A stretch of DNA of 64,000 bases from Planoprotostelium fungivorum. Its lineage: Eukaryota; Evosea; Variosea; Cavosteliida; Cavosteliaceae. The position numbers were made by a program, and so were the translations under genes. The DNA lies in NCBI GenBank assembly GCA_003024175.1, contig MDYQ01000111.1, positions 124,001-188,000 on the forward strand. Reading direction: 5' to 3'. Below are positions 1 to 13,374 of this stretch, piece after piece. Under the pieces are notes generated by a model. The model was not told where the DNA came from. It saw only the letters and a list, made by a program, of their open reading frames with translations, and did not search any database. Within the stretch, counting starts at the first letter, position 1. Each line of letters begins with the position of its first letter.

Positions 1-3000
1 CGTCAGTCTCACACTGTAAGCTGAGCGATCTTCCTTCGGACTGATATGACCCGAATGAACGCAGCGAGAGAAACCGCAGATCTTGGCGAGTATGACATTC
101 CCCTCGATCGAGAGCAAGATCTATTCTTCCATCAGATGGTATCACAGATTCATTCGATCACCTTCTTTGGACAGATCTGATTGTGGACGACGTTGTTGTC
201 TTCCAGGTAAGACAGACCTTTAATCACATGGGAACCTCTGTCGAGCCGTTCAGCGATGAGATGCTCTTGGCGTGCTCACATATTGTAGGCCATCTCTGAG
301 TTCAGTTTGTGCCTTTCCATGTAGGCTTCTAAACTTCCACTGTTCATCCATTCCATCACAACGCGAGACACTGCAACGCCATCAACTGTCAACGTCTGGC
401 ATACAAACTCTACCTTCAGTGGAGAACTCTTGGTTGAGATACATGACTATGTTCGGATGATGGAAGCTCTATCACGCATCAATTCTGTTGACGAACACGA
501 TGATCTCACCCTCAACGATATCGCTTCTTCCATCAATCTTGCCCTGTACTCTATTTTTACCACCTTGATGGCCACTTGATTGGTGTCCGAATAGAGGCCT
601 TCCCAAACCGTACTGCAATTTCCATCGTAGATCTTCGATTTGTACTGAATTTTTCCAGCCAATTCACCAACGGTATCCAGAGATATATGGGATGCTCCTC
701 TTTTCATCTGGTGAGATCAGTAGGTCATTCGATATGTGATCATCATAACACCTTTCTCTTGTACAAAAGGACGATGATGACGATGACCATCACGATCGTG
801 AGACATCCACCTAATGCGGCACCGAGAATGATACCCAAGCCGTTATTAAGACCGGATAGATTTGAGACCATTGGATTCCCTCCATTTCCAGTGATGGGTG
901 TACTTCGATTTCCGTTATCATTTCCCTTCGAGATGATGGTGAAATTGGTCAAGTGATTGCAGTAGCATTTGTAGACGAGAGAGCTGTAGGTGGTATTGCA
1001 GCCTTCAGTGGACCATCTCAATAGAGACTCGTCCCAAAAGCCACAATGGAGAGCTATACATCATTCAGAGTGTAAATTTACGATTGGTATCTCACAATTG
1101 TTGTCTCGATCCATGTTGAACTGAATGATGATCGGAGTTTCGGTCTTCTTCACGATGATCTCCGAGCCGTTAGAGTGGTACAAACTGATACCAGCCACGG
1201 GTGCGAAGCTGATACAATCTCAATTGTCTGTCAAAGTCGAATGACTCACGTGGTCACATTCGTCTCAAACTCTGCAGGTATCTCTCTCGTCGTGTAGTAC
1301 AGCAGATAAGATCCGCTCGTCATGCTCTCAGGCTCGATCACACCAGGAGGCAGAGTCACTCCTCCCAGATGGGTCGATATTTCTGCAGTGACGTTCTGCT
1401 GTAGGGTAACGGCAGAGAGATTGAGACGATCAGAAGAGAATGTGACAGATCCGTTGAGCATGTAATCTGTCAAGCTTGGCACGAAAGTGTACAACGTGTT
1501 CACTGATATTGTCAGTCCGTCTCTAAACTGAACAGAAACTCACAGAAATCTTGCATTTGAACGTCGAATGCATCGAACGAGATCGTCCGTGCAACATTCA
1601 CTCCTCCCAACATAAGAGAAACTGGTGCATCCACCGCTGGCGCATTCAGTCTATGCGTTGTTCATCGATCTCACCCGTCAGCACCGAAGGTCTGAAAGTG
1701 ATGGCATTATCGCTTCTCGTGTATGTGGTGATCTTCTGTCCCTGGAATCGTAGATTCATTGTAACGGAAATTTCGTTGAGGTGATGGCCGCTAATTAGGA
1801 TGGTACCCCTTGTGTAATACAACTGATCGACGATAGCACCGTGGATGGGATAATAGAGGTGCGACGTCGGATCGGTCACACGTGTGGGAGAGCAAGATCA
1901 AATCGACGGTCGAGCCAGAGTCGCAAGGATAAATCGTGACGCCGTAGAGTCTAGAACTGGACGAGATGTCGTAAGAAGGATAGGTAATCGCCGTATTGTT
2001 CTGATGAGACGATGAGACGATGCAATTTGTAGCGTGAAACCTCACTCTGAAATCAGAGGTGACGATACTGCAAGAATTTGGTGAATAGATGCCTCCGCCG
2101 TCCAATGCATTGTTGTAAGAGAAGACGGCATCGGCCACGGTGATCTCACCTGCGTCTCGTCAATCTTCCGTCATCCACATTTTTCGATGACTCACGGATA
2201 GCACACACTCCGCCACCGTACAAGGCGTCGTTGTACGCTACATAACACTTTGCGATGCTAACGCTGTCTGCGTAGACACCTCCTCCCCCTATCGAACCAC
2301 TCTGACACCCAATGATATTCGAGTGATGGAAGCCCACTTGGCCACTGCCGTACACACAGCCCCCTGCCCCCGCGGCCGTGTTGTTACGGAACGAAGTGCC
2401 GTCTGCAATTAGACTTTCCACGTGAAGAGCTCCACCAGAGGCCCCCGCGGAGTTTCCGAGGAGGAGAGTGTTGTCAAGTAGAACGGTGTTTGCCATCATG
2501 GCTCCTCCGTTTCCGGCGGGTGACAGGGCAGAATTCGAGATGAATACGGCCCATTCGATTGTGACGTAAGCTCTTGGGGCATAAATGGCTCCACCGCTCT
2601 GTCCCGCCATGTTGTAGCTGATGTTGGACAGTCCCTCGTTGTAGATCATCAATGTACTGCCCACCATGTAGATGCCTCCGCCCAATCCAGTGGCGTTATT
2701 GTAGAGGATGTCGGTGTTGTTGAGTTGTAGAACGTCCCCTGCACAATAGATGGCTCCACCGTCTCCGGCTAAATTTCTGTAGAAGGTGGTGTTGTCTATG
2801 GAGATGTTCTGTCCGTATATACCACCAGCGTTCTTAGTGATGGATCTCATGACGGTGGAAGATTCTAAACGGATGTTTCTGCTGGCCCAGATGCTGCCTC
2901 CGTCACCGGTGGTGGCCGTGTTCGAGTCAAAATAACACCTCGTGCAACTGATGGATCCACCGTCTGAGTGGATGGCTCCTCCTTGATTAGCGGAATTTTG

Positions 3001-3724
3001 AAGAAAGTGGCCGTCGGTGATGGTGATGTTGTATCCCGCCCAGATCGCACCGCCGTCATTTCCGGACAGAGAGTTGTTATCAAAGGTGCTGTTGATGACG
3101 ACAAGAGGAGTGGGGGCGTTGTTGTGATATATGGCGCGTTGTGTGTTGGATGAAAAGGTGCAGTTGCTTACAGTGAGGGTTCCATTTGTCACTGAGAGGG
3201 CTGCGACAGTGTTCTGTTCTAGAATGCTTCTCAAGATCGTGACAACGGTTTTGGATGATGAAGATGAGATGTATAAGGGAGAGGTGGTAAAATTGCTGTC
3301 CGAGATAGTGACATTCTGAACTTCTGAGAAGGATATTCTTGCTCTTCTGAATGATAGGTTGAATATCTCTACCTGTAATGCATGAGATCCATCACGGTAA
3401 AATGGCGCTCCACCTGAGGTATATTGTTGAAATCTATAGAGCCTGTGACAATGCTGGTCTCGTACTGAGTCGAGAGAAGAAGCGTTAGGTGTCCTCGAGC
3501 TGACAAGCTGGTTGATTCAGGAGTATAACTGTCCACAATGAGGTCGAAGAGTGTGCACCCTGCATTCGGTGCATTGCTCCATGCTGTTTACAATGTGAGG
3601 TGGAATGAGATGATTCTCGATTACCATTGCTGATGCTCCCCGAATATTCAGAGGTCTGCACAGCACATATTGCGGCGTATATAGAATGCGATGAAAGCAA
3701 GAGAAGTAGAGCACATCTCATCAT
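1..3724 (-). CDS. Receptor-like protein: beta-helix ectodomain, TM, pseudokinase domain (partial)
   Basis: Probably a cell-surface receptor. The chosen start opens a signal peptide (MMRCALLLLLSS, 3724-3660). The ectodomain (about 3310-2000) is made of repeats with N-x-A-x-x-G-G-A-I-type turns, as in right-handed parallel beta-helix or Pmp-like proteins, followed by beta-rich sequence to about 1250. One membrane helix lies near 755-840 with a KRK stop-transfer. A kinase domain follows and runs off the left edge. The ATP-site lysine is present (VAIKVV, near 565), but the catalytic loop reads HNQICPKK (177-185 for HNQ) instead of HRDLxxxN, and the DFG site reads KICGFSR (64-84), so two catalytic aspartates are missing. 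A 41-base intron (121-161) separates these motifs in frame. First intron, near 3600: GTAATC to ACAG, phase 1. The family match is from motifs; the pseudokinase reading is inference. Confidence 0.75.
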
Positions 3725-4019
3725 CCTTTCGTCGTTTGGAGAAGGAAGTGACTGACTGACAGTCCCTGTATCTTTCGCTTCTCTGTCAGCACACAATCAC
3801 GTTAGCTTACCGCAGAACCAATCCTATTGTTCCTGAGCACCATTGTGCACTTTTTTCTTGTCGTGTGACATGTTTCGAGCGTAGAGGTGAATTTTCCAAC
3901 AACATCATCGAGATCAAAACGATGAAGAGAGATCGATTTCAAATATCGATTGCATTTTATACCATCCATTTGCAAATGAATGGGTGCCACATCTTCCCGC
4001 CAATTTCTCATGTTCGACT

Positions 4020-5941
4020 TTAAACCGTCACGACGGGAGAGCTCCTCGTGTTGTTGCCCTCGTTATGTTGTGATCTCACTTCCAATAGTGGTAAGACTGT
4101 CTCTGTCAGTCACTCATGTACCATGTGATGTGATGACGACTTCACCTTTCGGTTGAAACATCTCTGGATGCAGTACTTGGTGCAATCTCACAGACAGCTC
4201 TTGATTCTCTTGTAACAGTACAGCCACCTGTCATATTATCGTCGGTTTTAGGGTTTAAGATCGTACAGATCTGAGATAGAAGGTGCGTCGAGAATGGATC
4301 TCACCTTCTCGCCTGCAGACTTGAGTTGTTGCATGAGCTGTGTCTTCTGCTTGCTCAAATTCTCAATGGTCGCCCACTGTTGGTTCATCTTCTGCTCATA
4401 TTCTCCCTTCTCTTCTGCACTCACCGGTGTTCCATCCAACTACAACGAGCCGTCACCACCGATTTTCGTCGAATTTTCACTCACCCCCGTCGTTGTAGAT
4501 TCAATCTCTACCACTGGCTCGTTTTTCGTCAGACTTCTCAGCGTTTGTATTTCTAATTTTAGAGCTTCGTTCTGTGCCCTGAGGTCTCTGATGTTCTGCA
4601 TGGCTTCGATGTTGACCATCTCTTCCATCAACTCTTCTTCTTGCTCTTCCTTCTGCCGGATCAATTCGAGCTTGCCTTCTAACCTGGAGATGACTTTCTT
4701 CTGTTGTTCGAGCTGAGAGGGTGAGCGATTGTAGATGGAAGATTCGAAGAAAATCACCTGCTCTCGCAGCGATTCGATGGTTTCCCCGTTGTCACTGGAT
4801 GAGTTTGAAGCTGGTTCGACTGGCGTCGCATGAGATCTAAATTTAGCTTCTAACATGACTCACTAGGTAGGGTGGGAGAGGCTATTTTTGTCTGTACAGG
4901 TGATTCCACGCTCTTCGCAGCGATCTTAGATTCTTCCGTCTCGTCCGTTGTCGACGTCGACACTTGAGGAATTTTCGGTGAATTTCGAAGGGCGGGAGAT
5001 TTTTCTGCGGCTGCGACCGGAGATTTGTCTTTCGATTTTTCCGGCTCTTCGTATTGGAGGGGTGCAGGTGCACTGGTGGTGGATCTGCTCGATGAGATGA
5101 GACACGAAGAGTGATGAGATGAGACACGAAGAGTGATGAGATGAGACACGAAGAGTGATGAGAGCTCACGTGTCGACGGTCCTCCCTTCTCTCTTCTGCC
5201 TTCGGGCCTCTAACGCTTCTAATCTCATCCTCGCTTCTTCTTCTCTCTCTTTGGCCCTCTGTTTCTCGGGCGTGTTGATCTTTGGAGATCAGATGATGGA
5301 GATCAGATGATGGGAATCAGATGGATGTGTCATTACCTCTTGTGATTTATCTGTGGTTCGAATGGGTGTCGTGGGTGCTTTGATGAGAGAGGGATTTGAC
5401 AACTGTGCGGTCATTTTAGACGTTACATGGGCATGACTCAGCAAAAAGTTGGAAGATAGAGACAGATTGTTGTCAAGAGTTTCGACTTTTGATCGTCTTG
5501 ATAGAAGATTCGTGCGTATATTGGAACGATGATATTGATGATTGATTGGAATGGATCGACCAGCACCTTGCTTGGTGTCGGTTTTGGAATGGATTTCACA
5601 GTCTCTCTCGTCGCTTTGACTGCAGTCTTCTGCGTCGAATTCCCATTCGTTCCATTTTTCGAATCGGTCTCATCTGATCCTTTCGCCGATATATTGGTCT
5701 TCTTTACGTCTATCATTAGGATTTCAGCCACAGTAAACACCGGAGAGCGAGTTGCATATGGCATGGCGGGAAATGATGGCCCGATACACCCACCTTCAGA
5801 TGGTTGAGACTTGATCTCTGTTGGAGCTGGTGTCTCTTGCTTCGTCGCTGTGGGGGTCGCAGCCTTCGCCCTTCTCTTCTCTTCCATGATCTTCTTTCCA
5901 GCGGCAACAAGCTCTTCTCGGCTTCGACCAGAATCAGCCAT
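4020..5941 (-). CDS. Coiled-coil protein with golgin-like N-terminus
   Basis: The start was chosen at MADSGRSREELVAAGKKI because this resembles the N-terminal helix of golgins and USO1-like tethers (an EELxxAKKKLxE pattern); an upstream in-frame Met adds an unlikely Arg/Ser leader. A Ser/Pro/Thr-rich, charged middle (about 5800-4870) leads to a heptad-type coiled coil rich in Glu, Gln and Lys (about 4850-4150). The last exons give VLLQENQELSVRL and a tail ending VVTV at the stop (4020-4022). One intron ends at 4440 with the CGTTGTAG word as its 3' splice site. Another (about 5085-5168) is swollen by a tandem repeat. The Golgi tether role is a guess; the coiled coil is seen directly. Confidence 0.65.
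5091..5162. repeat. Intronic minisatellite, 22-base unit, three copies plus a part
   Basis: Three perfect head-to-tail copies of a 22-base unit start at 5091, 5113 and 5135, followed by the first six bases of a fourth. The unit begins GATGAGATGAGACACG. The array lies wholly inside an intron of the coiled-coil gene on the minus strand and explains why that intron is about twice the usual length. Confidence 0.9.
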
Positions 5942-6141
5942 GGCTCGTGTGTTCGATCTCTGCCTCGAATAGCCCGATGATGGTCGAACTCTCATTATTG
6001 ATTACGATCTACAACGGATATAACGGCGAATCCCATTTTTTGGTATTATCGCACTTTTGTGAGACATGAGAAGATTCAAGTCAACCTTCAACTACCCTCA
6101 CCGTTCATCGCCTTCTATGTATGAAACCATTCTCGATCCTT

Positions 6142-9100
6142 TTATTCTTTCCTCAAGCGCTCTATGATCTTTGCATTGGCAGCTCTTCCTTCCGTGAGAC
6201 CACGATTCACAGCCACCAAAAACTTGAGAGTGTCTTCTTCTGATCTCTTTCGGTCATCCATCATCCTCCTCTCTGCGATGGTGATGCGGCGGTTCAGACT
6301 CTGCTCTTTCGAATGCCACGACTTCCTCTCTTCTTCTAACAGCTGCTCGATCTGGAGGATCTTACGCTTGAGGCTGTCGATGTTGTAGACGTAGCTCTTC
6401 CTCTCCTCTTCAAAGTGTCTCTCGGTGGTTTGCATTCTGCGGTTCAGACTCTCCAGTGTGAGTTCGTGAGAAGACTTTTCGTCATCCATGGCCCTCTCCA
6501 TCTGATGTAACCTCTTGTTTAATGTGTCCACGATGAGCTCGTGTGTCTTCCTCTCTTCTTCGACTCTCTTCACGGACGTTCTCATCACTTCTTCCGCTCT
6601 CAACTCTAACGACTTCTTTTCCTCTCGATTGTGTCTCTCGACGCTGGTGTTGGTTGCTTTCATCTTCTCTATGGTCTGTCTCAGCGTGTGGATCTCCGTG
6701 GTGAGTGTAGTCTGGATGTGCAGGCTGCGGTTGACTTCATCGACGCGGGTGATGGACTCTCTCTTCGTCTCTTCCAACTGCTTCTGCACGAGGGAGAGCT
6801 CGATTTCAACGCCTCTCAGCTTCTTTCCTTCCTCATCGAGTTGACGTCTCATCAGATGATGAGCTGCTTCCGTCTCCCTCTTCTCCTTGTCCACTTCCTC
6901 TTGCAGTCGAGCGATGCGGTGGTTCAATTGGCTCTGTATGTCTATGCTCCTCTCGTTCTCTCTCTTCACGTGATCGTGGCTGGCTCTCTCCTCTTCGATC
7001 TGTCGGCTGAATTGTTGATTCAAAGTGGCCAACTCTTCTCTCTCGGCGTGGATCTTGTCCTTCTCTTCTTCCACCGTTTGCAATTGTCTCGTCAGGTCTT
7101 CTATCTTCTCATCGGCTCGTCTGCAGCTGTCCTCCAATTGTGATATCGTCTCTTGACTCTCTCTCGTGTGTTGCTGATAAAGACCTTTCGTCTCTTTGAC
7201 TTTCTCCTCTGAGTCATGAAGTGATCGGAGGAGATCATCGAGGGTGATCTGTGAGGCCGACTTTTGTTCTTCCATCTTTCTCGAGAACTCAAGGGTGATG
7301 TCTATGAGTTGCTGTTCGTAGGTGCGTTGGACGTTCTCTAATTTGGCTCGGGCCGATTCGAGATCGCTCTCCAGCTTCTTCTGATGCTCCTGCCATTCTC
7401 TTCTCTCTTGTGAGATGACCTCGTCTAACTGTGCGGATTGTCTCTGCATCTCTAAGATCTGTCTGATCGTGATCTGCACGTGCGTCAATTGAAATGTTAT
7501 TATCCTCCGGACTTTTATCGCAGAAGAATGGAAAGAAGATAGAGGCAATCGAAATGTAATGATTTCACCTCTTTTTGCGTCTCTGATGTCGATTGTCCTC
7601 CGTTCTCCACCACCTCAGATGCTTCCGTCAGCTCAGATAATCCCATCTGATTCCATGCGTCAACTTGACGATCACACGTTCCCCTCACCAGTGAAGTTAA
7701 TCCCTCCCTCAAATTCTCCATCTTACTGACATCTTCCTCTTCAATTCCTCCATCTTCTCTCGTTCCGTCAAAGGTACCGTTCAGATCCACGGCCACAGAA
7801 TGAACGTGCATCAACTGATCCAATGAGAAGAGAATCTTCAAGCAATACAACTCACCCTATCTCTCAACGTCTCATTCTCGTGGAGGATCGATTCACTCTC
7901 TTCGAAGGTGAGGACGTCTCTCGATTGTAGATGTTCGACCCGCTGGGAGAGCTCTTCGTTCTCTCTCCTGAGGTGATTCATCTGATCGACGAAGGCTGCG
8001 TTTCTCTCGCTCTGACGGTGGGGGCTGGAGATGGCAAAGTCTTCGACGACCTTGTGTAATCTGATGATCTAAAAGTTTTCAGATGATTCAAGTGATGATC
8101 GCGATGATCGTGATCATGATCATCATCACGTTGATGATGGTGACGGTGATGCTGATGATGACCTACCTCTGATCTCATTCTCTCGTTCTCCGCACGGATT
8201 GAAGAGTGGACTGCCGTTCGTGGTGAACCGAGGGGAAGAGAGTGTGATGGTGCGTGAGGGAAAGAAGGCTTCTTCGCTTCTTCTAGCTCTTTCTTGAGAA
8301 TTGTCTCTTCCTTCTTCAGTTGTTCCACTTGGTTCTCCCAGAATTGTCTCTCGCTATCCATCTACCTCGAATTCAGCATCTCATCGTGATGATCGCAATG
8401 ATGATCGCAATGATGATGGCAGTGATGATGTATCGAATGAGTGTGTACCTGTTGTCGCAGGGAGAGAATGTCACTCGATCTCTTATCTTGATCGTCAAAG
8501 ACATTCTTTCTGTTGTTCAGCTCCTGTCTCATCGCTTGATTCTGTCTGCGAAGACTGTCTAGATCTTCCGTCTACAACGAAATCTCAGATAGCTCTTCCA
8601 ACTCAAACGTCACCTGAGATTGATATTCCGATTGGATCTTGTGAATGAAAGAGTTTAGATCAGATGATTTGCATCTCTCCTCTTCGATCTGTCTAGTCAA
8701 ATCTTCCACTTGCCTCGAAAGTTCTTCGTGGACCTTCCGTTCGTTTCAGTTCGATCTTTCATCGCGTTTGATATCGACTATGTATTGAATCGTCATGAAT
8801 ACGTGAAACAACATTCTTCATCGTGATGATCAGATGGCATGATCGATGAGAAAATTTGCAGATTTCGATGGGATCACCTCTATGAGTGACAGATAGATGG
8901 CAGTCTGCCTCTCAGTCATCTCTGGCATCACTTCCTCCTTGCCGCTCGTCAATCGATCTACAATCGACTCCAGCGCGTACGTGTTCTCGATCTACAACGG
9001 TCGACAAATCGTCGACGTTTCTTCCTCACCTGCTCCTCCACGACTTGATTCAAAATCTTGGAATTTTCAGCGTCGACGGGTGTGGCCTCCTTCTCCGAAA

Positions 9101-12100
9101 TTTCCTCCTTCAGTCTATGAATTTCGTCGAGATTTCCCTGCTTCTCTTGCGTCAAGTAGTTGTTGAGGTCGATCGCAGCGTCTCGATCTACAACGGCCGC
9201 ATCTCTCTGTCGTGATATCTCCTCTAGATGTCTAGATAGGACCTCTATGTCGGCCGACAGCTTCCTCTTCTCTTCTTCTGTCTTCTCCCTCTCTTCCTTG
9301 TACTCTTCTGTCTTCCTCTTGACGTCGTGCAGGGTTGCCTCTCTGTCACTGGCTAGCTCTCGTAATTCTCCCGATAATTCCTCCTTGGACCGTTGTAGAT
9401 CGTCATGGTCTCGTTGTAGGTCATCATGGTCTCGTTGTAGATCGTCATATTGACGTTGTAGGTCGTCGTACTGTCGTTGTAGATCGTCATATTGGCGTTG
9501 TAGATCCTCCAATTCTGCCGATCTCTCCAAATTCTCTTCTACCTCTACGCCCCTTTCAGAGTTGGCCGTCACTTCTCTCAGATGTTGTAACTCTTCTTCC
9601 ATCTTCCTCTCCGTCTCCTCTCTCTCTACTTGTCTCTTGTCCATCTCCTTCCTCGATGCCTCCAACTCTCTCGTCAAAGATCGAATCTTCTCCTCTGCTT
9701 CTTCTCTCTCTTTGTCGTAGTTTTCACGTAGATTTCGATGATCGTTCGTGACTTGTTCCAGCTGTCGTGACAATTGATCCCTCTCCTCTTCCAATCTCTC
9801 CTTCTCTCGCAAGAATTCCTCTCTATCTCTCTCGTTGGCGAGTTGTAGATCCTCCGAATTTTCACGGGAAACTCCGTCGCTCTGCGCCCTCTCTTGCAGC
9901 AACTGATCCTTGTCTCGTTGTAGATCGTCCCTCTCGTTCATCAATCGCTCGATGTCTTCTTCTAAGCTTCCGGCCTCCTGTGTGGCCTTGACAAACTGTT
10001 CGATTAATTCTTCGTTCTTCAAGGTGAGCTCCTCCACTTCTCTCTTCAAAGATTCCACATCGAACTCTCCTTCACTTCCGTCTTGCGATTCTTGGCGGGT
10101 GGTAGATCGATCCGCGGCGAGTTGTAGATCGCTCATCTCCCTTTGGATCTCTTGGATCTGTACGTCTCTCTCTTCCAGCTCGTGTGTCATTCGGAGGATC
10201 TGGGCGGCATTTCTCTCGCTCTGCTCTTTGTAGTTTGTGCCTTCTCTCAGTAATTTGTCCTTCAGCGTCTCGTACTGTTTGATCTCGAGGGATAATCTTC
10301 TGTTCTCCTCCACCAACTCTGTGTTCTGAGAACAAGTCAGATGAACGTCCGTGCTCATCATGTTGATCGACGTTCGATGATGATGGTGTCGATGTGATGG
10401 ATGTCGATGATCATCACCTGTGGAGAGATGTTCGATGTCGAGCTGATGAGTCCGTCCAACTCTTTCATCAGGGTCCTCCTGTTCTTCTCCGCTGTCGCAA
10501 TGTCCTCTCGAATTTTCGACGAGATTTCGACGTCTTCGTGAAGGGCCAACTCTCTCAAAGTGGATATGCTCTGATGAGAGTTACGTAGGGTTACGATTGT
10601 AGATGGATAAACTCGTACCTGTTGGATCAATTCTGTGAAATCCTCATACGTTGGAATGGAGAAATTTCCAGTAGATTCTGTCATCTTGGGAGAGTTGATG
10701 TTGTTCAGATGGATGGTGATCTACAACGAGCCATAAATACAAAAATATGAAAGAATTACGTCGCACCTCTTTCATCGATCGGCTGAGGTGATTCATTTTG
10801 TGCTCTCTCTCTGTCCTCAGATTGCGCAATTTATCGTTGGGTACAACTGCTCGACGTCAATTCATGAATTTCTAAAAACCATTGTAGATTGTACGATAAA
10901 AGTGGGTTTCAAGGTTTACCTTCTCTCTCTCCATCATCAAGAGTCTCCTTCGTCTCCTCCTCCCTGATCTTCTCAGAACAAACTGTTTCATGCGAATGCG
11001 ACACCAACCTGCGTTGCTCCAGCTGTCTCTTGAGCATTTCCGTTTCTCTCTCATTCTCGGCTCGTTGTAGTTGTCCGACTTGGTTCAGTCTATCGATTTC
11101 TCTCCTGAGAGATTCCTCATTCGACTTGATCTCGTTCATCTCCTCGCTCATGCGTCTCGATTTCTCTTCACACATCTACCTCCGTTATTTGTGAAATCTA
11201 GTCGAAATTTCACCTGGATATGTACGTTCTTCGAACGAATCTGCTCCTCGAGTGATGATGTCATGGCATCATGCTCCGATGATGGATCACGATCGTCATC
11301 GTGATGATCTCTCAGACGTTCCATCTCTTCAAGCAACACCTTCTTCTCTTCGTTCAATCTGAATTTCTCCTCTCTGGCCATCTCTTTCATCTAAAGAATG
11401 TCATCATGCATCCATCATCATGATGATGTCACCTGATCGAGAGAGCGTAAGAGGTCCTCCTTCTCTTGGTTCACAATGTCCAACTGTTGCTGCAAGCTGC
11501 TGACTTGTTCGTTATCTGTGGATTCCACGGAAATTTCGGGTATCTCCCTCTCCTTCTCTTCCAGCTGTCGTGATGTTATCAAAATGTCGCGTTGTAGATG
11601 GATAATCTCACCATGACCTTCAGATCTTCCACTTGTTGCTCGAACATGGAGGACTTGATCGTTTCGTTCAGATAATTTTCCTCGTATTCGTCTCTGTCTC
11701 GTTGTAGTTGCTCATCGAATTCTTCCCTGGCACGTTGTAGATCCTCGTCAAATTTTTCTCTGGCTCGTTGTAGTTCCTCCTCCAGTTCGCTGATTCTCTG
11801 ATCGATGTCGTGCGTAATCTGTAATTTCATCAGGAGATCGAGTGAGTAGGAAAACCCACGGAAATGTCGTGAGTGGAGGATTGTATTTCTTCTCTGTCCT
11901 TGCTTCTCTCTTCCTCTAACTCTTTCATCAGTTGATTGTTCGTCGAGATTTCGTCTGATAGCTTCTTCTCTAACTCAGCGATGAGCTGTTGCTTCTCATC
12001 ATTATTCTGTTATACTTCAGTCACTTTCGTTCATTCTTGAAATTTGATCCACGTCTGATCGTCACACATAAATCACAGTTAACCAGTCTTTCATAAAGAT

Positions 12101-13124
12101 GAATGATCATGATAAGATGGAGGATGAAAGTGAGACCACTCACCAAGAGCATCTGATTGTTCATCGTCTGGTTGATATTAAACAGTTCTTGTCTCGCTCT
12201 CTGTTCTTCTCTCAACTTGGAGGACTTATCGGCCATCTTATTTTGCAAGTCTTCCACGAGCAATTGACAGTCGCTCAACTTCTGATCCAACTTGTCCTTA
12301 TCGATACGAAGTTGATCCATCTCCATCAGCTGACTGTTCTGTCTGATCAGCGTTGTTTCTATCTCACTGCGGCTCTGCTGGGCGTGAGCGATCATCTACA
12401 ACGAGCCGAAACAGGTCGAGCTCCATTCGATCATCACCTGTGTGATCTTGTTGAGTTCTCTCTCCAGCTCAGCAACTCGAGTTCGGAGAGTCCGATTCAT
12501 GGTGGTGAGAGATTTGACCATGGAGACACCCTCTCCCTGTGGGCTTATGGTGTCATGTTGCAAGATCTCCACTTTGTCTTGATAGGCCTTGATGTCATCT
12601 TGGTGTCGTCGATCTTGTTCTTCGATGTATTTCTCCTTTTCCAAGAGAGCGGTCTGGACGAAGTGTCAGGTATGGATATGATGATTTGATTGTCACCAGT
12701 AGAAGTTGGTGATTGGAGGGAAGGGGAGCCGAAGAATCCTTCGAAAGCTTTCGGTACTGTTCAAGTTCGATCAACAATTTCTTGATTTGTTGTTGCATCT
12801 ACGAAATCTGTCAACATCCTATTGAAAGAATGCTTTCTATCACCTCTTCTCTCTCTGATTCTAATTCGTGGATATATTTCTGGTTGTGATCTGTCAATTC
12901 CAATCCACCGAACTAAAAGGTCACATCAGTAACTCAAACAGATAGATTTGCGTCAACGTAATTGCGAATAGGTCTTATCGACGATGGCGATCTCAAATGG
13001 CTACCTGAGAGTTGTTCGTGTTCAACATCCCATTTCCATTGTTGGGTGTCGTTCGTGAAGGTGAATCCACACCGTTGGAACGATGTGGTGCTTGCGGTGA
13101 GTAGTGCTGTCCCTGATGCATCAT
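6142..13124 (-). CDS. Giant coiled-coil protein
   Basis: Start MMHQGQHYSPQAPHRS at 13124; the stop follows IIERLRKE at 6142. The N-terminus is polar and disordered, rich in Asn, Pro and Ser. Almost all of the rest, around 2000 residues in many exons, is heptad-repeat coiled coil rich in Glu, Lys, Arg and Gln with no globular domain that I can recognise. The exons at 8958-10361 and 6142-7460 are the longest. A block at about 9395-9510 encodes tandem (Y/H)DDLQR(Q/D) heptads. Introns are 40-60 bases; several end in CGTTGTAG (near 8574, 8992 and 12397). Golgin-, myosin-tail- or centrosome-like roles are all possible; the sequence alone cannot decide. No motor domain is visible at either end. Confidence 0.7.
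9395..9510. repeat. Coding tandem repeat (DDLQR heptads)
   Basis: Seven near-identical 18-21-base units, each carrying CGTTGTAG followed by (A/G)TC(G/A)TC on the plus strand. On the minus strand they encode YDDLQRQ or HDDLQRD heptads of the coiled coil. The units differ mainly at third positions. Confidence 0.85.
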
Positions 13125-13374
13125 CGGGTCGCAAAAAAGATCAAGATGAAACGCAGCGGTTGTAAATCAATGAAAATCTGCCAGGTCATGCTTGAGAGAA
13201 CACAGACAGAGATCATTCGCTCATCCGGCTCAATATGCTATTGGCATAGTTCAGAAAATGGATACGTATGCACGATGATGGATTTCCTTTATTCTCGTTT
13301 GTGAATACCGGTTCAACGAATCGATGCGGAGGTGTATCATCATTTCACAACCAACGAGACAGCTACCTGCGAGG

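Noticed and set aside
13104-13304. Plus-strand frame upstream of the 2H phosphoesterase as a further exon
   Set aside because: The model starting at 13375 gives a clean RGG-type N-terminus, and the frame overlaps the first exon of the minus-strand coiled-coil gene.
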